A stretch of 64,000 nucleotides of DNA from Hymenobacter sp. BT730 (GCF_030542105.1 NZ_JAUOFB010000001.1:434001-498000); one strand, 5' to 3'. Shown: positions 51,115-59,876, numbered from the stretch's first letter. Notes: a model not told the origin generated them from the sequence alone. Numbers and translations: made by a program.

Positions 51115-51843
51115 ATGTGGTTAGCCATTGCCGTGTTATTTGGAACGGTTCTCGGGGCTGGCTGGCTCACGCGTCTGATTCCAACGGCGCACACTACCTG
51201 GATGAAGCCGCTGCTGGCTTTCAGCGGAGCGTACCTGTTCACGCTCACGGTCACACATCTGCTCCCGGAAGCTTTGCAGCTTTCGCCTGACTCGCATCGG
51301 GTTGGGTATTTTGTGCTGGCTGGTTTCTTTGGACAGCTGCTGCTGGAGGTATTCTCGCAGGGGGTAGAGCACGGGCACATGCATCACCATACCGGCCATG
51401 CCGGGCGGGTACCGTTTCTCCTGCTGTTTGCCTTGGTGCTGCACTCGTTTCTGGAAGGCAGTATTCTGGTACGCACCCCCGAAGCCGGCGACATAGCGTC
51501 GAATTTCTATACCATAGTGGTGGGCGTGGCCCTGCACCATATTCCGGCGGCTATTGCGCTGATGGCGGCTCTTATGCTGCGCCTGGGTAGCTTTGCCCGG
51601 GCTTTACCCTTCCTGCTGCTGTTTGCTCTGGCCTCCCCGGCTGGTGTGCTGGTCAGCAACTATGTAGCGCTGGATGCATTGCTGCGGAACGGATGGTACG
51701 CTGCCTTGCTGGGGCTGGTAGCCGGCAATTTTCTACACGTATCCACTACCATCCTCTTTGAAACCAGCCCGGAGCACCGCCTGAACATGCCCAAGCTAAC
51801 GGCTACGGTGCTGGGGGCGGGCCTGGCGCTGCTGGTAAGCTAG
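51115..51843 (+). CDS. ZIP-family metal transporter
   Basis: A 242-residue inner-membrane divalent-cation importer of the ZIP family, usually for zinc or iron. There are about eight hydrophobic segments. The metal-binding helices read VLHSFLEGSIL and VVGVALHHIPAAIAL, the ZIP HxxxEG and HxxP motifs. A His-rich loop (HGHMHHHTGHAG) between helices III and IV fits metal binding. The stop shares a CTAG with the convergent cbpM-like gene, so the two coding regions overlap by four bases. Confidence 0.93.
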   Translation: MWLAIAVLFGTVLGAGWLTRLIPTAHTTWMKPLLAFSGAYLFTLTVTHLLPEALQLSPDSHRVGYFVLAGFFGQLLLEVFSQGVEHGHMHHHTGHAGRVPFLLLFALVLHSFLEGSILVRTPEAGDIASNFYTIVVGVALHHIPAAIALMAALMLRLGSFARALPFLLLFALASPAGVLVSNYVALDALLRNGWYAALLGLVAGNFLHVSTTILFETSPEHRLNMPKLTATVLGAGLALLVS

Positions 51844-52157
51844 TCTATATCGAACGTAGGGCCGTACAGAAGCCGCTCCAATTGTGCAGCGCGGGCCTGC
51901 TGCCGTTGCAGCTCGGCCTGCAGGCTTAGCAGCCGCTGGCGCATGGCCAGCACAATATCTACGCCTTCCGGGCTTAGGCCCAGGTCGTGCTGTAAGCGGG
52001 CCAGTCGGGCCAGGTGGTCTGGTTCAGCCAGAATGGTATCAGGGGCCTCAGCGCGCTGCACCAGACCAAAATCGGTGAATTCCCGCAGGTCGGTTTCACT
52101 CAGCCCATAGACGGCAGCGCACTCCTGGTAGGTGATGGTAATGATATGCGTTTCCAT
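51840..52157 (-). CDS. cbpM: chaperone modulator CbpM-like protein
   Basis: A 105-residue MerR-like helical protein. CbpM binds the J-domain of CbpA and inhibits its co-chaperone activity. Visible features are an N-terminal helix-turn-helix-like part (YQECAAVYGLSETDLREFTDFGLV), then HLARLARLQHDLGLSPEGVDIVLAM and a coiled C-terminus (LLSLQAELQRQQARAAQLERLL). It follows cbpA on the same strand with an 80-base gap, the standard arrangement. Its stop overlaps that of the ZIP gene. Confidence 0.9.
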   Translation of the reverse strand: METHIITITYQECAAVYGLSETDLREFTDFGLVQRAEAPDTILAEPDHLARLARLQHDLGLSPEGVDIVLAMRQRLLSLQAELQRQQARAAQLERLLYGPTFDID

Positions 52158-52237
52158 GCTCTTCAGTTAACAGTTGAGTGTTATCTGTTCCTGTTGCCAG
52201 CACTGGTAAAAAGCAGTTCCTGCCCGGCAACTACGAC

Positions 52238-53182
52238 CTATTCTTTGCGCAGGTCAGCCAATTGCTGAAACAGCTCTTTTTCCTTCTCCGTCAGGTGCTT
52301 GGGTAGCGTCAGCGAGAGGCGCAGATACAAGTCACCGAACTGGCCGGCGTGCCGGTAAACCGGGAATCCTTTGCCACGTAGGCGCAGGCGGGTGCCATTC
52401 TGGGTTTCAGGCTTAATGTTGATTTTCACCGGGCCCGATAAGGTTTCTACTACCTGCTCACCGCCCAGCAGGGCTTTGTAAATACTTACCGGAACTTCCA
52501 TTGTCAGGTCGTGGCCGGTGCGGGTGTAGCGTGGGTCGGGCTTGATGCGGAAGGTAATATAGAGCGAGCCATTGGGGCCACCATGGCGCCCTGGGCCACC
52601 CTGGTCGCGGAGGCGGATAGTCTGGCCATCCTCCACGCCAGGCTGAATGGTGATGCGCAGGTTTTTACCGTGGACAGTGAGCGTACGGGGGCCGCCCCGG
52701 TAGGCTTCTTCCAGCGTTAGCTCCAGCTCGGCCTGATAATCCTGACCGGCCCCGGCGCGGGTGCCGCCACTACGGCCGCTCCCACCGCCCATGCCACCAA
52801 AAATGGAACTGAAGAAGTCTGAAAAGTCAGCATCGCCGAAGGGATTTTCGCCTCCACTGAAGCCGCCGTATCCCCCGGCTTCGGGCTGGCCATACTGGGA
52901 CCAATCGAAGCCGCCGCTGCCCCGGCCAGTGCCTCCGGCCTGCTGGTAACGCTGCCAGTCGGCACCCAGCTGGTCATATTTCTGACGCTTTTCTTCGTCG
53001 CTGAGCACCTCGTTGGCCTCATTCACTTCCTTAAACTTACGCTCCGCATCCGGATTATTCGGGTTTACGTCGGGGTGATACTTGCGGGCCAGTTTGCGGT
53101 ATTGCTTCCGAATCTGGTCTTTGGTAGCCGACTTATCGAGCTCCAGAACTTTGTAGTAGTCTTTATAGTCCACGGGGTGCAA
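52238..53182 (-). CDS. cbpA: DnaJ-like co-chaperone CbpA
   Basis: A 314-residue J-domain protein. The J-domain spans residues about 7-72, with HPD at 36-38 in [10 protein letters not shown]; a Gly-rich linker follows (about 85-140), and then two C-terminal beta domains with [16 protein letters not shown] and [20 protein letters not shown]. There is no cysteine-rich zinc finger, so it is a CbpA-type (class B) protein, not DnaJ proper. It stimulates DnaK and binds unfolded clients. The modulator cbpM is next on the same strand. Confidence 0.95.
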   Translation of the reverse strand: MHPVDYKDYYKVLELDKSATKDQIRKQYRKLARKYHPDVNPNNPDAERKFKEVNEANEVLSDEEKRQKYDQLGADWQRYQQAGGTGRGSGGFDWSQYGQPEAGGYGGFSGGENPFGDADFSDFFSSIFGGMGGGSGRSGGTRAGAGQDYQAELELTLEEAYRGGPRTLTVHGKNLRITIQPGVEDGQTIRLRDQGGPGRHGGPNGSLYITFRIKPDPRYTRTGHDLTMEVPVSIYKALLGGEQVVETLSGPVKINIKPETQNGTRLRLRGKGFPVYRHAGQFGDLYLRLSLTLPKHLTEKEKELFQQLADLRKE

Positions 53183-53383
53183 CGCTGGGCGTGAAAGAAC
53201 TGACGAATAATAGCGCTAGCGCAGATATCCTGCATACGGGTACGCGGAAAGTATAGCTAGCGGGCGGAGTCAAAAACGAATCTGTAAAAAGCGAGGTTGC
53301 CACTTGGCCGCGCCTGTTACTTTTTGGCCTGTAATTTGTACTTTGAACGCCCTATCCCCCACCCTTTGTTTATTTTTTCTTCT

Positions 53384-53809
53384 ATGACACGCTTTACTTA
53401 TCTCACGTTAGCCTTAGCATTAGTTGGGCTCACTGCCCAGGCCCAAACGAAAAAGCTGCCCCCGCGCCGCCCGGTGGCTCCTAAGTCCCGCACTGCCCCC
53501 ACCACAGTTTCGCTGAAGGAAGGCTATACTATAAAAGAGGGGAAGCTGCTGGTAACGCGCAGCGGCCACACTGACCCCGTCCTGCAGGATGAGACCCTGC
53601 TGAATGGCACCCGCATAAAAGCCAATGGCACCGTAGTTCTGCGCGACAGCACCACCGTGCAAATGAAGGAAGGAGACTTTATGTCCCTCACGGGCCGTGT
53701 GACTACCAAGGAAATGCGAATGGAGCAGGACAGTCTCTCCAAAGCGGCTTTTCAGGACACGCAGAAATCCAAGATGAAGCTGAAATCCAAAAAGGGACGC
53801 CGCAGCTAA
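53384..53809 (+). CDS. DUF6799-like exported protein
   Basis: A 141-residue exported protein. The signal peptide is MTRFTYLTLALALVGLTAQA. The mature domain has YTIKEGKLLVTRSGHTDPV, LLNGTRIKANGTVVLRDSTTV and MKEGDFMSLTGRVTTK, a small beta-rich unit that I associate with DUF6799 from Hymenobacter relatives, by recall. The tail is basic (KMKLKSKKGRRS). Likely periplasmic. Function unknown. A start at 53297 is in frame but gives no signal peptide in place. Confidence 0.7.
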   Translation: MTRFTYLTLALALVGLTAQAQTKKLPPRRPVAPKSRTAPTTVSLKEGYTIKEGKLLVTRSGHTDPVLQDETLLNGTRIKANGTVVLRDSTTVQMKEGDFMSLTGRVTTKEMRMEQDSLSKAAFQDTQKSKMKLKSKKGRRS

Positions 53810-53869
53810 GCGTCAGTTCCTGGTTGATAAATGGTAGAAGGGGCAATCTGGCGCAGGCTGGGTTGCCCC

Positions 53870-54076
53870 TTATCTGTTCGGGGTGTGCTGGGTATAGTCC
53901 AGCAAAATGGCCAGGGCCTCGGCGTCATCCATAGCCGCTACTACTTCATCAATCACAAACTGCACCTCAGCTTCCGTCCAGGTCTGCGCCTCGGCGGCTT
54001 TTACAAAAGCCCCCAGCGCGGTATACCGGCTGGTATAGTTGGCTATGGGCCACTGTACTCTCTTTTTAATGCGCAT
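53870..54076 (-). CDS. small hypothetical protein
   Basis: A 68-residue soluble protein starting MRIKKRVQWPIANYTSRY with a helical, acidic C-terminal half (AQTWTEAEVQFVIDEVVAAM, then DDAEALAILLDYTQ). No family recognised. It begins 20 bases after the rlpA-type stop on the same strand, so it seems to be the last gene of the wall-enzyme operon. Confidence 0.6.
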   Translation of the reverse strand: MRIKKRVQWPIANYTSRYTALGAFVKAAEAQTWTEAEVQFVIDEVVAAMDDAEALAILLDYTQHTPNR

Positions 54077-54096
54077 AATAAGCTGCTATAAGAATT

Positions 54097-54462
54097 TTAA
54101 CGGGCCTTTTTCACCACTTTCAACTGCACCGGCGCTACGCCGGCTTTATCTACGCCAATCTTATGGGCCGCCTTGCGAGACAGATCAATAATGCGGCCTT
54201 TCACGTGCGGGCCCCGGTCCGTAATGGTGACTTTGACGGAGCGGTGGTTCTTTGGGTTGGTAACACGCACCACGGTGCCGAATGGCAGGGTATTGTGGGC
54301 GGCCGTGCGCTGCCCGGGCCGGTATACCGTACCACTGGCCGTTTTGCGCCCGTTGAATTTATCGGCGTAGTAAGAGGCCTGACCGGTTTGGGTAAACGCT
54401 TTGCCCCCGGCGCAACCCGTTAGAAAAGCTAAGGCCAGCAGGAGAAGAGAAAACGGACGCAT
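54097..54462 (-). CDS. RlpA-like septal ring lytic transglycosylase family lipoprotein
   Basis: A 121-residue lipoprotein with signal MRPFSLLLLALAFLTGC and a double-psi beta-barrel. RlpA proteins cut naked glycan strands at the septum. Family marks: QASYYADKFNGRKTASGTVY, AHNTLPFGTVVRVTNPKNHR, then VKVTITDRGPHVKGRIIDLS, which holds the catalytic Asp. There is no SPOR domain, so it is the short form. It follows the GH25 gene by 18 bases on the same strand: a paired peptidoglycan-cutting operon. Confidence 0.9.
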   Translation of the reverse strand: MRPFSLLLLALAFLTGCAGGKAFTQTGQASYYADKFNGRKTASGTVYRPGQRTAAHNTLPFGTVVRVTNPKNHRSVKVTITDRGPHVKGRIIDLSRKAAHKIGVDKAGVAPVQLKVVKKAR

Positions 54463-54480
54463 GCCAAAAAGTAGGAAAAA

Positions 54481-55320
54481 CTAACGGGGAAGGGGAGGGG
54501 CGGCTGGCCGCGGCGTCGGCAAACGTAGTGCCAGCAGATTGTTATAATTGCCCTGCAGTACATTAAAATCTACTGTACCCCGAATGCCGGGGACATAGGC
54601 TTCGTCGCTGTGCTGCCAGATAATCCATTTCTCGCGAGGTAGGGTGGGCTGGTCTACCTCATAGTGTGCCAGCCACAGAGGATATGCATCGAAATGCCCG
54701 GCCAGGTAGCGGCGGTAAAAGCTGTAGTTAGAATATAGGATAGGCCGCGCGCCGTAATGGCGTTCTACCAGCCGCAGCCAGGTGGCAATATGCCGGCGCA
54801 TTACTGCTACGTCATGAAAGTCAGGCGCTTCTACATCCAGCACGGGTGGCAGGTCGCCGGGCAGCAGAGGAACGGTGCGCACAAATAGGCTGGCCTGCTG
54901 GGCGCCGTCGTAGTTAGGCTGAAAGTAGTGGTAGGCTCCCCGAAATACTCCGGCTTTGCGGGCTTCGCGCCAGTTGCGCTGGAAGCGCGGGTCGCGCAGA
55001 CTTATGCCTTCGGTGGCTTTAATAAAAGCAAACCGCACGCTATTCGAGGCTACGCGGGGCCAGTCGATATGCCCCTGATAGGCCGAGACATCAATGCCAT
55101 GCACGGAGTAGCCATCTAGAAAGGGAGTCCGCTCGGAGCCCGTCAGGTGCGGAGTAACCAAGGTCGCGTAGAGGCGGCGGGCATAGCGGTTTACCTGTCG
55201 GCGGTACTGGCTATAGATGCCGCCGGTCAGCACCAGCAGGAGCAGCAGGACCACCCACCAGCGGCGGGAAGTGCCGGTACGACGGCGAGTAACGGGTGGG
55301 CGGCGGCGAGAACGGCTCAT
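54481..55320 (-). CDS. GH25 lysozyme with N-terminal membrane anchor
   Basis: A 279-residue N-acetylmuramidase-like protein. A basic N-terminus (SRSRRRPPVTRRRTGTSRRW) and one membrane helix (WVVLLLLLVLTGGIYS) precede the GH25 barrel: GIDVSAYQGHIDW, FAFIKATEGISLRDPRF, GAYHYFQPN, the catalytic DVEAPD (Asp and Glu), ILYSNYSFY and WIIWQHSDE. The start at 55320 is chosen; ATGs at 55332 and 55353 are in frame. It acts on the peptidoglycan on the outer side of the inner membrane. It is the first gene of the operon with rlpA. Confidence 0.92.
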   Translation of the reverse strand: MSRSRRRPPVTRRRTGTSRRWWVVLLLLLVLTGGIYSQYRRQVNRYARRLYATLVTPHLTGSERTPFLDGYSVHGIDVSAYQGHIDWPRVASNSVRFAFIKATEGISLRDPRFQRNWREARKAGVFRGAYHYFQPNYDGAQQASLFVRTVPLLPGDLPPVLDVEAPDFHDVAVMRRHIATWLRLVERHYGARPILYSNYSFYRRYLAGHFDAYPLWLAHYEVDQPTLPREKWIIWQHSDEAYVPGIRGTVDFNVLQGNYNNLLALRLPTPRPAAPPLPR

Positions 55321-55435
55321 AGGCAGGTGCATCACAAAAGTAACGCACCACATCCGGTTCTGGTACCTGCCGTGCGGCCACTATTCACCGGAAAGCCGCC
55401 GGAGTTTTTGCAACTTCGCCGCAAAGTCTGCTTGT

Positions 55436-55705
55436 ATGTCTGTTTCTGACGACGCCCGGGACGAGTCCGGGCACTTGATTCGCGAGCTGCACGGCGTAAA
55501 GCTGGCGCAGATAATGGAGTATCTGGTGGCCCACTACGGCTGGCCAGAGCTGGACAGCCGTATTCGGGTGAACTGCTTTGCCGTCAATCCCAGTATTAAA
55601 TCCAGCCTTACTTTTCTGCGGCGCACCCCCTGGGCCCGCACCAAAGTAGAGGAGCTCTACATTCAGGCCCGCACGGCCGAAGTGCTGGGTAAGCCCCGGC
55701 CGTAA
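55436..55705 (+). CDS. VF530-family (DUF2132) DNA-binding-like protein
   Basis: An 89-residue protein matching the VF530 family: LHGVKLAQIMEYLVAHYGW, then ELDSRIRVNCFAVNPSIKSS, LTFLRRTPWARTKVEELYI. The conserved core KSSLxFLRxTPWAR is exact. A structure of the family is a small helical bundle that may bind DNA; the role is unknown. Its frame is open upstream to 55217, but only the ATG at 55436 gives the family's length. Confidence 0.9.
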   Translation: MSVSDDARDESGHLIRELHGVKLAQIMEYLVAHYGWPELDSRIRVNCFAVNPSIKSSLTFLRRTPWARTKVEELYIQARTAEVLGKPRP

Positions 55706-55869
55706 ATTCAGGCAGGTTATATAGGTGCAGGGTATATAGATAATACTCTATAACATAAGTTTTTATTACTCGTACCGCTGGCTCATTCTTGGGGTAACCG
55801 ACAATGTGGTATGCTCCTTGTACTCAGAGGGCTATTAGCTCATCTTTTAATTTCACTTTTTGAATAGCC

Positions 55870-56253
55870 ATGACTTCCTTCCTTCATAAATTCTCCAGTA
55901 TTGCCGCATTTGTAGTCTTGTCTTGCACTGGCCAAATAGCTTCTGCACAAAATGCCGTTCAGCAAAGCAAAGGTGCTTTGGTGCAGAAAACAGATCGGCA
56001 GGTATGTATGACTCCTGCATTAACCGGGTTAACTACCTGCGTCAATATGAATCAGACACAGTATCTAATTACTCCTTCAGGCAATGAAACCTCGGTTTGG
56101 AAAGGTGTTATTCCTGCTTCACTACGTCCTGCCAAGACCTTAGTAAAAGACGCTACTTGGGAGGAACGTGGCCTTATATTTACAACGCATTCTGTAACCA
56201 CAACTAGCGGCAATATTTCGCTCACCCTGCATTATAAAGCAAAAAAGGGCTAA
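55870..56253 (+). CDS. AT-rich hypothetical exported protein
   Basis: A 127-residue protein with a signal peptide (IAAFVVLSCTGQIASA). The mature part has VCMTPALTGLTTCVNMNQTQ (two Cys) and SVWKGVIPASLRPAKTLVKD, ending SLTLHYKAKKG. No known family recognised. Codon use is much more AT-rich than its neighbours, with many ATT, TTA, ACT and AAA codons, so it may be a recent arrival. A very long hairpin follows it. Confidence 0.65.
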   Translation: MTSFLHKFSSIAAFVVLSCTGQIASAQNAVQQSKGALVQKTDRQVCMTPALTGLTTCVNMNQTQYLITPSGNETSVWKGVIPASLRPAKTLVKDATWEERGLIFTTHSVTTTSGNISLTLHYKAKKG

Positions 56254-56262
56254 TACCTTTGC

Positions 56263-56328
56263 CCAATACTCCCTAAAACAGAAAGCCAGTTGTGACAACA
56301 ATTGGCTTTCTGTTTTAGGGAGTATTGG
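56263..56328. terminator. 31-bp near-perfect hairpin (terminator or mobile-repeat-like)
   Basis: Bases 56263-56293 pair with 56298-56328 over 31 positions with a single G-T pair and a GACA loop. It begins 10 bases after the AT-rich gene's stop. It is far longer than other terminators in the window and lacks a clean T tract. Confidence 0.65.
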
Positions 56329-56351
56329 ATATTAACTTTAAATGAGTTGCT

Positions 56352-56675
56352 ATGGCCGATACCTCGTCGAAATCCAGCCCGCCGGCCTTGCTCTTGGGTG
56401 CTGGTCTGTTTGTGTTGTTTGAGTTGGGTGCGTTTTACCTGTTACAGCTGCTTACCTCCGGATTGGGCATGAGCAATCAGCTGCAGCCGGAGAATACCAT
56501 TGTAAGCAATTGGGTGAAGACGGTGGTATTTCTACTACTACACCTAACACTGGTAGTGGTGGCGGTGCTGGTGCTCAGTAACTGGTTGCCGCGCCGCCAC
56601 CGCGGGCAACTAATGGGTTGGTTTTACCTGTCCCTGCTCATGAGCTTTGTACTCTTGTGGCCCCTGTTTAACTAG
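56352..56675 (+). CDS. hypothetical small membrane protein
   Basis: A 107-residue inner-membrane protein with three hydrophobic segments: ALLLGAGLFVLFELGAFYLL, VVFLLLHLTLVVVAVLVLS and FYLSLLMSFVLLWPLF. The loops are short and basic (PRRHRG). No family recognised. It is bounded by the long hairpin upstream and a minus-strand terminator downstream, so it stands alone. Confidence 0.7.
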   Translation: MADTSSKSSPPALLLGAGLFVLFELGAFYLLQLLTSGLGMSNQLQPENTIVSNWVKTVVFLLLHLTLVVVAVLVLSNWLPRRHRGQLMGWFYLSLLMSFVLLWPLFN

Positions 56676-56702
56676 GTTACCGACGGTCCAGCCGCCAAAA
56701 AA

Positions 56703-56730
56703 AGAGCCACTACCTGTGGGCAGTGGCTCT
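56703..56730 (-). terminator. rho-independent terminator of the Hsp20-like gene
   Basis: AGAGCCACT (56703-56711) pairs with AGTGGCTCT (56722-56730); on the minus strand a run of T residues follows. Confidence 0.8.
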
Positions 56731-56755
56731 GTAGAACCCAAAGTGAAGGGAGGTT

Positions 56756-57139
56756 TTAGCGCTGACGAATGGTGATTTCGCGGGGCTTGCCGGCGGCATC
56801 TTTGTAGGGAATACGCACCTGCAACTCGTTGTCCTCGTGTACGGCATCAATCCGGGTCAGATCCAAGGTATCAGGCAGCTCCAGCGACTGGGCAAAAAGT
56901 GGAGCACTGAGCTTGTCCTCCGGCTGATGCCGGAAGTCACAATACACCGTCAGGCGGTTGTGGTGCAGAACCACGTGAAAGTTTTCGGGCTGCACAGAAG
57001 GCGCCGCAACGTAAATAACGACGCCCTTCTCGCGCTTATCTACTCGCAACGTGCCCTGCGCCGTGCCGCCACCCAAGGTGTTAAGCAAGTCCAGCTGGGG
57101 AGCTAGGTTGTGAATAAATTCTTTGCTGATGAGCTTCAT
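56756..57139 (-). CDS. Hsp20/alpha-crystallin-like protein
   Basis: A 127-residue protein with an alpha-crystallin-type domain: VDKREKGVVIYVAAPSVQPE (about 34-53), then FHVVLHHNRLTVYCDF, a FAQSLELPDTLDLTRIDAV segment and ELQVRIPYKDA (the conserved I/VxI-type strand). The C-terminal IxI tail (REITIRQR) is present. Divergent from the second Hsp20 but with the same order of strands. Probable cytoplasmic holdase. It lies 190 bases downstream of the larger Hsp20 gene on the same strand. Confidence 0.85.
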   Translation of the reverse strand: MKLISKEFIHNLAPQLDLLNTLGGGTAQGTLRVDKREKGVVIYVAAPSVQPENFHVVLHHNRLTVYCDFRHQPEDKLSAPLFAQSLELPDTLDLTRIDAVHEDNELQVRIPYKDAAGKPREITIRQR

Positions 57140-57272
57140 AGAGAAATCTGTAAGGTTATAACTGCATATTCAAACCCCGTACCAATCTGTCAGAAGCTGT
57201 GGATAAGTCATAGTGACGGAATAAAAGCGGCTTCTTGCTTTGCATTCGGCCATTTTGTCTGAAAGACGGCCA

Positions 57273-57312
57273 AAAAAAGCAGGCATCCCGGGAGAGGAAT
57301 GCCTGCTTTTTA
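57273..57312 (-). terminator. terminator of the hsp20 gene
   Basis: AAAAAGCAGGCAT (57274-57286) pairs with ATGCCTGCTTTTT (57299-57311). It lies just downstream of the larger hsp20 gene. Confidence 0.8.
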
Positions 57313-57329
57313 GGATAATACTACCGCTA

Positions 57330-57947
57330 TCAGGAGCCTACACCGGAGCCTTGCTTAGAGGAGCCGGGAGAGGTTTGCTGACTGCCCCCACGCTGAGCAG
57401 CAGAAGCGTCCTGAACGGGTATATCGGTTGCATCACGGCCTACTCGTTCTGACATCTTGCCGCTGCTTTTGCCGGTGCTGCCATTCCCCTCGCCTTTCTG
57501 GGTGCTTTGGCCGCTGCGCACCTCAATCTGATGGCGCATGGTTTTCTGGGCATCCTTCGGAACATGTACGTGCAGCACCCCATCCTCAAAAGTGGCTTCA
57601 ATCTTATTGGCGTCCACGGAATCAGGTAAATCAAAGGCCCGATAGAAAGAGCCGTAAGAGCTTTCTACCAAGTGGTATTGCCGCTCGTTACGCTCATTCC
57701 TGAATTGCCGCTCTCCGGAAATAGAGAGGCGTCCCTGTTGAAAATCCACTTTGATTTCGTCGCGCTTCAGCCCCGGCAGGGAGGCTTCAATCTCAAATCC
57801 CTGCTCTGTTTCAAAGGCATCTACTTGCGGCGAAAAGCTGGCTACTCGACCCTGCGAAGCCAGAGAGTCATTGAAGAACCGGTCCAGCATGGAGGAAAAG
57901 GTAGAGGGGGAACCGGAGAAGGAGTTTTGATACTTTTGAATAGCCAT
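57330..57947 (-). CDS. Hsp20-family small heat shock protein
   Basis: A 205-residue holdase chaperone. The start ATG at 57947 gives MAIQKYQNSF; the frame upstream is not conserved-like. The alpha-crystallin domain covers about 42-135: QVDAFETEQGFEIEASLPGL, KVDFQQGRLSISGERQF, SYGSFYRAFDLPDSVDANKI and EATFEDGVLHVHVPK, all canonical. After it comes an unusual 60-residue Ser/Gly/Gln-rich tail (STQKGEGNGSTGKSSGKMSE onward) with no IxI motif, likely disordered. It prevents aggregation of unfolded cytoplasmic proteins. Confidence 0.93.
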   Translation of the reverse strand: MAIQKYQNSFSGSPSTFSSMLDRFFNDSLASQGRVASFSPQVDAFETEQGFEIEASLPGLKRDEIKVDFQQGRLSISGERQFRNERNERQYHLVESSYGSFYRAFDLPDSVDANKIEATFEDGVLHVHVPKDAQKTMRHQIEVRSGQSTQKGEGNGSTGKSSGKMSERVGRDATDIPVQDASAAQRGGSQQTSPGSSKQGSGVGS

Positions 57948-58168
57948 GGCTTTATAAAAATTAAATGGTGAAACCATAAGTATCTGCTTTCCTATATATA
58001 CATAAGGATTTCGCGGTAGGTTTCATAAAAAGAAGGATAAACTGGTTTTTGCCAGTCTGATTTTAGGCTGGTTCTGCCTGGCCATTTTGTGCTGTCCAGC
58101 TCACCAAAATCGTGCGCAAACCATACCGGTAGTGCCTACCTTTACCGCCCTACTCTCACTGCTGCTGT

Positions 58169-58585
58169 ATGCATGTCCCCGACTTTCTCCACGTAGCTTA
58201 TCGTGCCGACCTGGACATTCTCTTTGGCCGGTGGATGCGCCTGGTTACCCAGGCTGAAATGCAGGAAGGCTACCAGTATCTGCTGGAGCAGGCGGCCGCG
58301 CATAGCTGCCAGAACTGGCTGTTGGATGCCCGCCGGCGCATTAATACTGATAAAGAAGGCGCCCAATGGATGGTGCAGTCGTTTGTAGCTGGGGCCGCCG
58401 CGCGCCTGGGCGGCCGCCTGCAGCTAGCTTATCTGCTGGGCCCGATCATGCTACGCAACCAGGAAGCAGATGCTGCTTTTCCACCAGCGGCCTTTTTCGA
58501 GGGAAAGCCTTTCTGCGCCGAGCGGTTTATTGAGGAAGGTGAAGCCATTGCCTGGCTGCAGCAACACCGCGAGGCGGCAGTCTGA
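58169..58585 (+). CDS. hypothetical protein, paralogue of 32610-33017
   Basis: A 138-residue soluble protein of unknown function. It begins MHVPDFLHVAYRADLDILFG and has NWLLDARRRINTDKEGAQW, LQLAYLLGPIMLRNQEADAAF and FIEEGEAIAWLQQHREA. The order and spacing of these elements match the protein at 32610-33017, so they form a family within one genome. It lies 29 bases before the TetA-like gene on the same strand, possibly in one operon. Confidence 0.75.
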   Translation: MHVPDFLHVAYRADLDILFGRWMRLVTQAEMQEGYQYLLEQAAAHSCQNWLLDARRRINTDKEGAQWMVQSFVAGAAARLGGRLQLAYLLGPIMLRNQEADAAFPPAAFFEGKPFCAERFIEEGEAIAWLQQHREAAV

Positions 58586-58613
58586 TTTTTAAGAGTTTAT
58601 AGTTTTTGTTGGT

Positions 58614-59858
58614 ATGTCCGTTAAACGCAGCGCGGCCTTAGGCTTCATTTTTATCACCATTCTGGTGGATGTTATTGGGCTGGGCATTATCATCCCGGTC
58701 ATGCCCCGGCTGATTGAGCAGCTCACGGGCGGAGGCCTGAGCGAAGCCTCCCAGTACGGCGGGTGGCTTACGTTTTCCTACGCCATTATGCAATTCCTGT
58801 GCTCCCCGGTGCTGGGTGGCCTCAGTGACCGGTTTGGCCGGCGTCCGGTGCTCCTGTTTTCCCTCCTGGGCCTGGGCATCGACTACATTTTTCTGGCCCT
58901 GGCCCCCACTATTGGCTGGCTGTTTGTGGGGCGGCTGATTGCGGGTATTGCCGGGGCCAGCTTTACCACTGCCACAGCCTATATTGCCGATATCAGCACC
59001 CCGGAAAAGCGGGCACAGAACTTTGGAATGGTGGGCGCAGCCTTTGGCCTGGGCTTCATCATTGGGCCCACGCTGGGTGGGATTTTCAGTCATTGGGGGC
59101 CGCGCGTGCCCTTTATGGTAGCCGCCGGGCTTAGCCTGCTGAACTTCATTTATGGGTACTTCGTGCTGCCGGAGTCGCTGAGTATGAAGCACCGCCGGCG
59201 CTTTAACTGGCGGCGGGCTAACCCCGTGGGCTCTCTGCTGCAACTGCGCCGCTATCCAGTCGTAGCCGGCCTCATTGTGTCCTTGGTACTGGTGTACATT
59301 GCCTCGCACGCGGTGCAGTCTACCTGGACGTATTACACCATGCTGAAATTTAGCTGGACGGAGGATTGGGTGGGATATTCGCTGGGGTTTGTGGGCTTGC
59401 TCACGGCCATTGTGCAGGGCGGCCTTATTCGCTTTATTATTGCCCGGCTAGGTCAGCGCAATACCGTGTATACGGGCCTGTTGCTGTATAGTGTAGGGTT
59501 GCTGTTGTTCGCCTTTGCCGGCCAAAGCTGGCAGATGTTCGCCTTTCTGATACCCTACTGCCTGGGCGGTATTACGGGGCCGGCGCTGCAGGGCATTATT
59601 TCCGGGCAGGTGCCGCCCAATGAGCAGGGCGAGCTGCAAGGGGCCCTAACCAGTCTGGTTAGCCTCACTACCATTCTGGGGCCGCCCCTCATGACCAACC
59701 TGTTTGCTTACTTCACCAGCCCGGGGGCCCCGGTGCACTTTGCGGGGGCGCCATTTCTGATGGGCTCCGTCCTGGCCCTGGCCAGTCTCTTGTTTACGCT
59801 CCGCTCCCTGGCAAACTACCGACACCCCGTGCCCGTAGCCCAGGAAACTTCGGCCTAA
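58614..59858 (+). CDS. TetA/TCR-family MFS drug transporter
   Basis: A 414-residue inner-membrane proton antiporter with 12 hydrophobic segments. The start [20 protein letters not shown] is the TetA class signature, motif A reads [14 protein letters not shown], motif B/C-type blocks are [20 protein letters not shown] and [16 protein letters not shown]. The group includes tetracycline exporters, but substrate is not provable from sequence and no TetR-type regulator is adjacent. It is followed after 18 bases by a GNAT gene, probably in the same message. Confidence 0.92.
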   Translation: MSVKRSAALGFIFITILVDVIGLGIIIPVMPRLIEQLTGGGLSEASQYGGWLTFSYAIMQFLCSPVLGGLSDRFGRRPVLLFSLLGLGIDYIFLALAPTIGWLFVGRLIAGIAGASFTTATAYIADISTPEKRAQNFGMVGAAFGLGFIIGPTLGGIFSHWGPRVPFMVAAGLSLLNFIYGYFVLPESLSMKHRRRFNWRRANPVGSLLQLRRYPVVAGLIVSLVLVYIASHAVQSTWTYYTMLKFSWTEDWVGYSLGFVGLLTAIVQGGLIRFIIARLGQRNTVYTGLLLYSVGLLLFAFAGQSWQMFAFLIPYCLGGITGPALQGIISGQVPPNEQGELQGALTSLVSLTTILGPPLMTNLFAYFTSPGAPVHFAGAPFLMGSVLALASLLFTLRSLANYRHPVPVAQETSA

Positions 59859-59876
59859 CACCTGCTTCTTTCTTGT

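Noticed and set aside
58137..58144. TACCTTTA before the paralogue gene at 58169
   Set aside because: One mismatch to TAnnTTTG and no -33 element; too weak to call a promoter.
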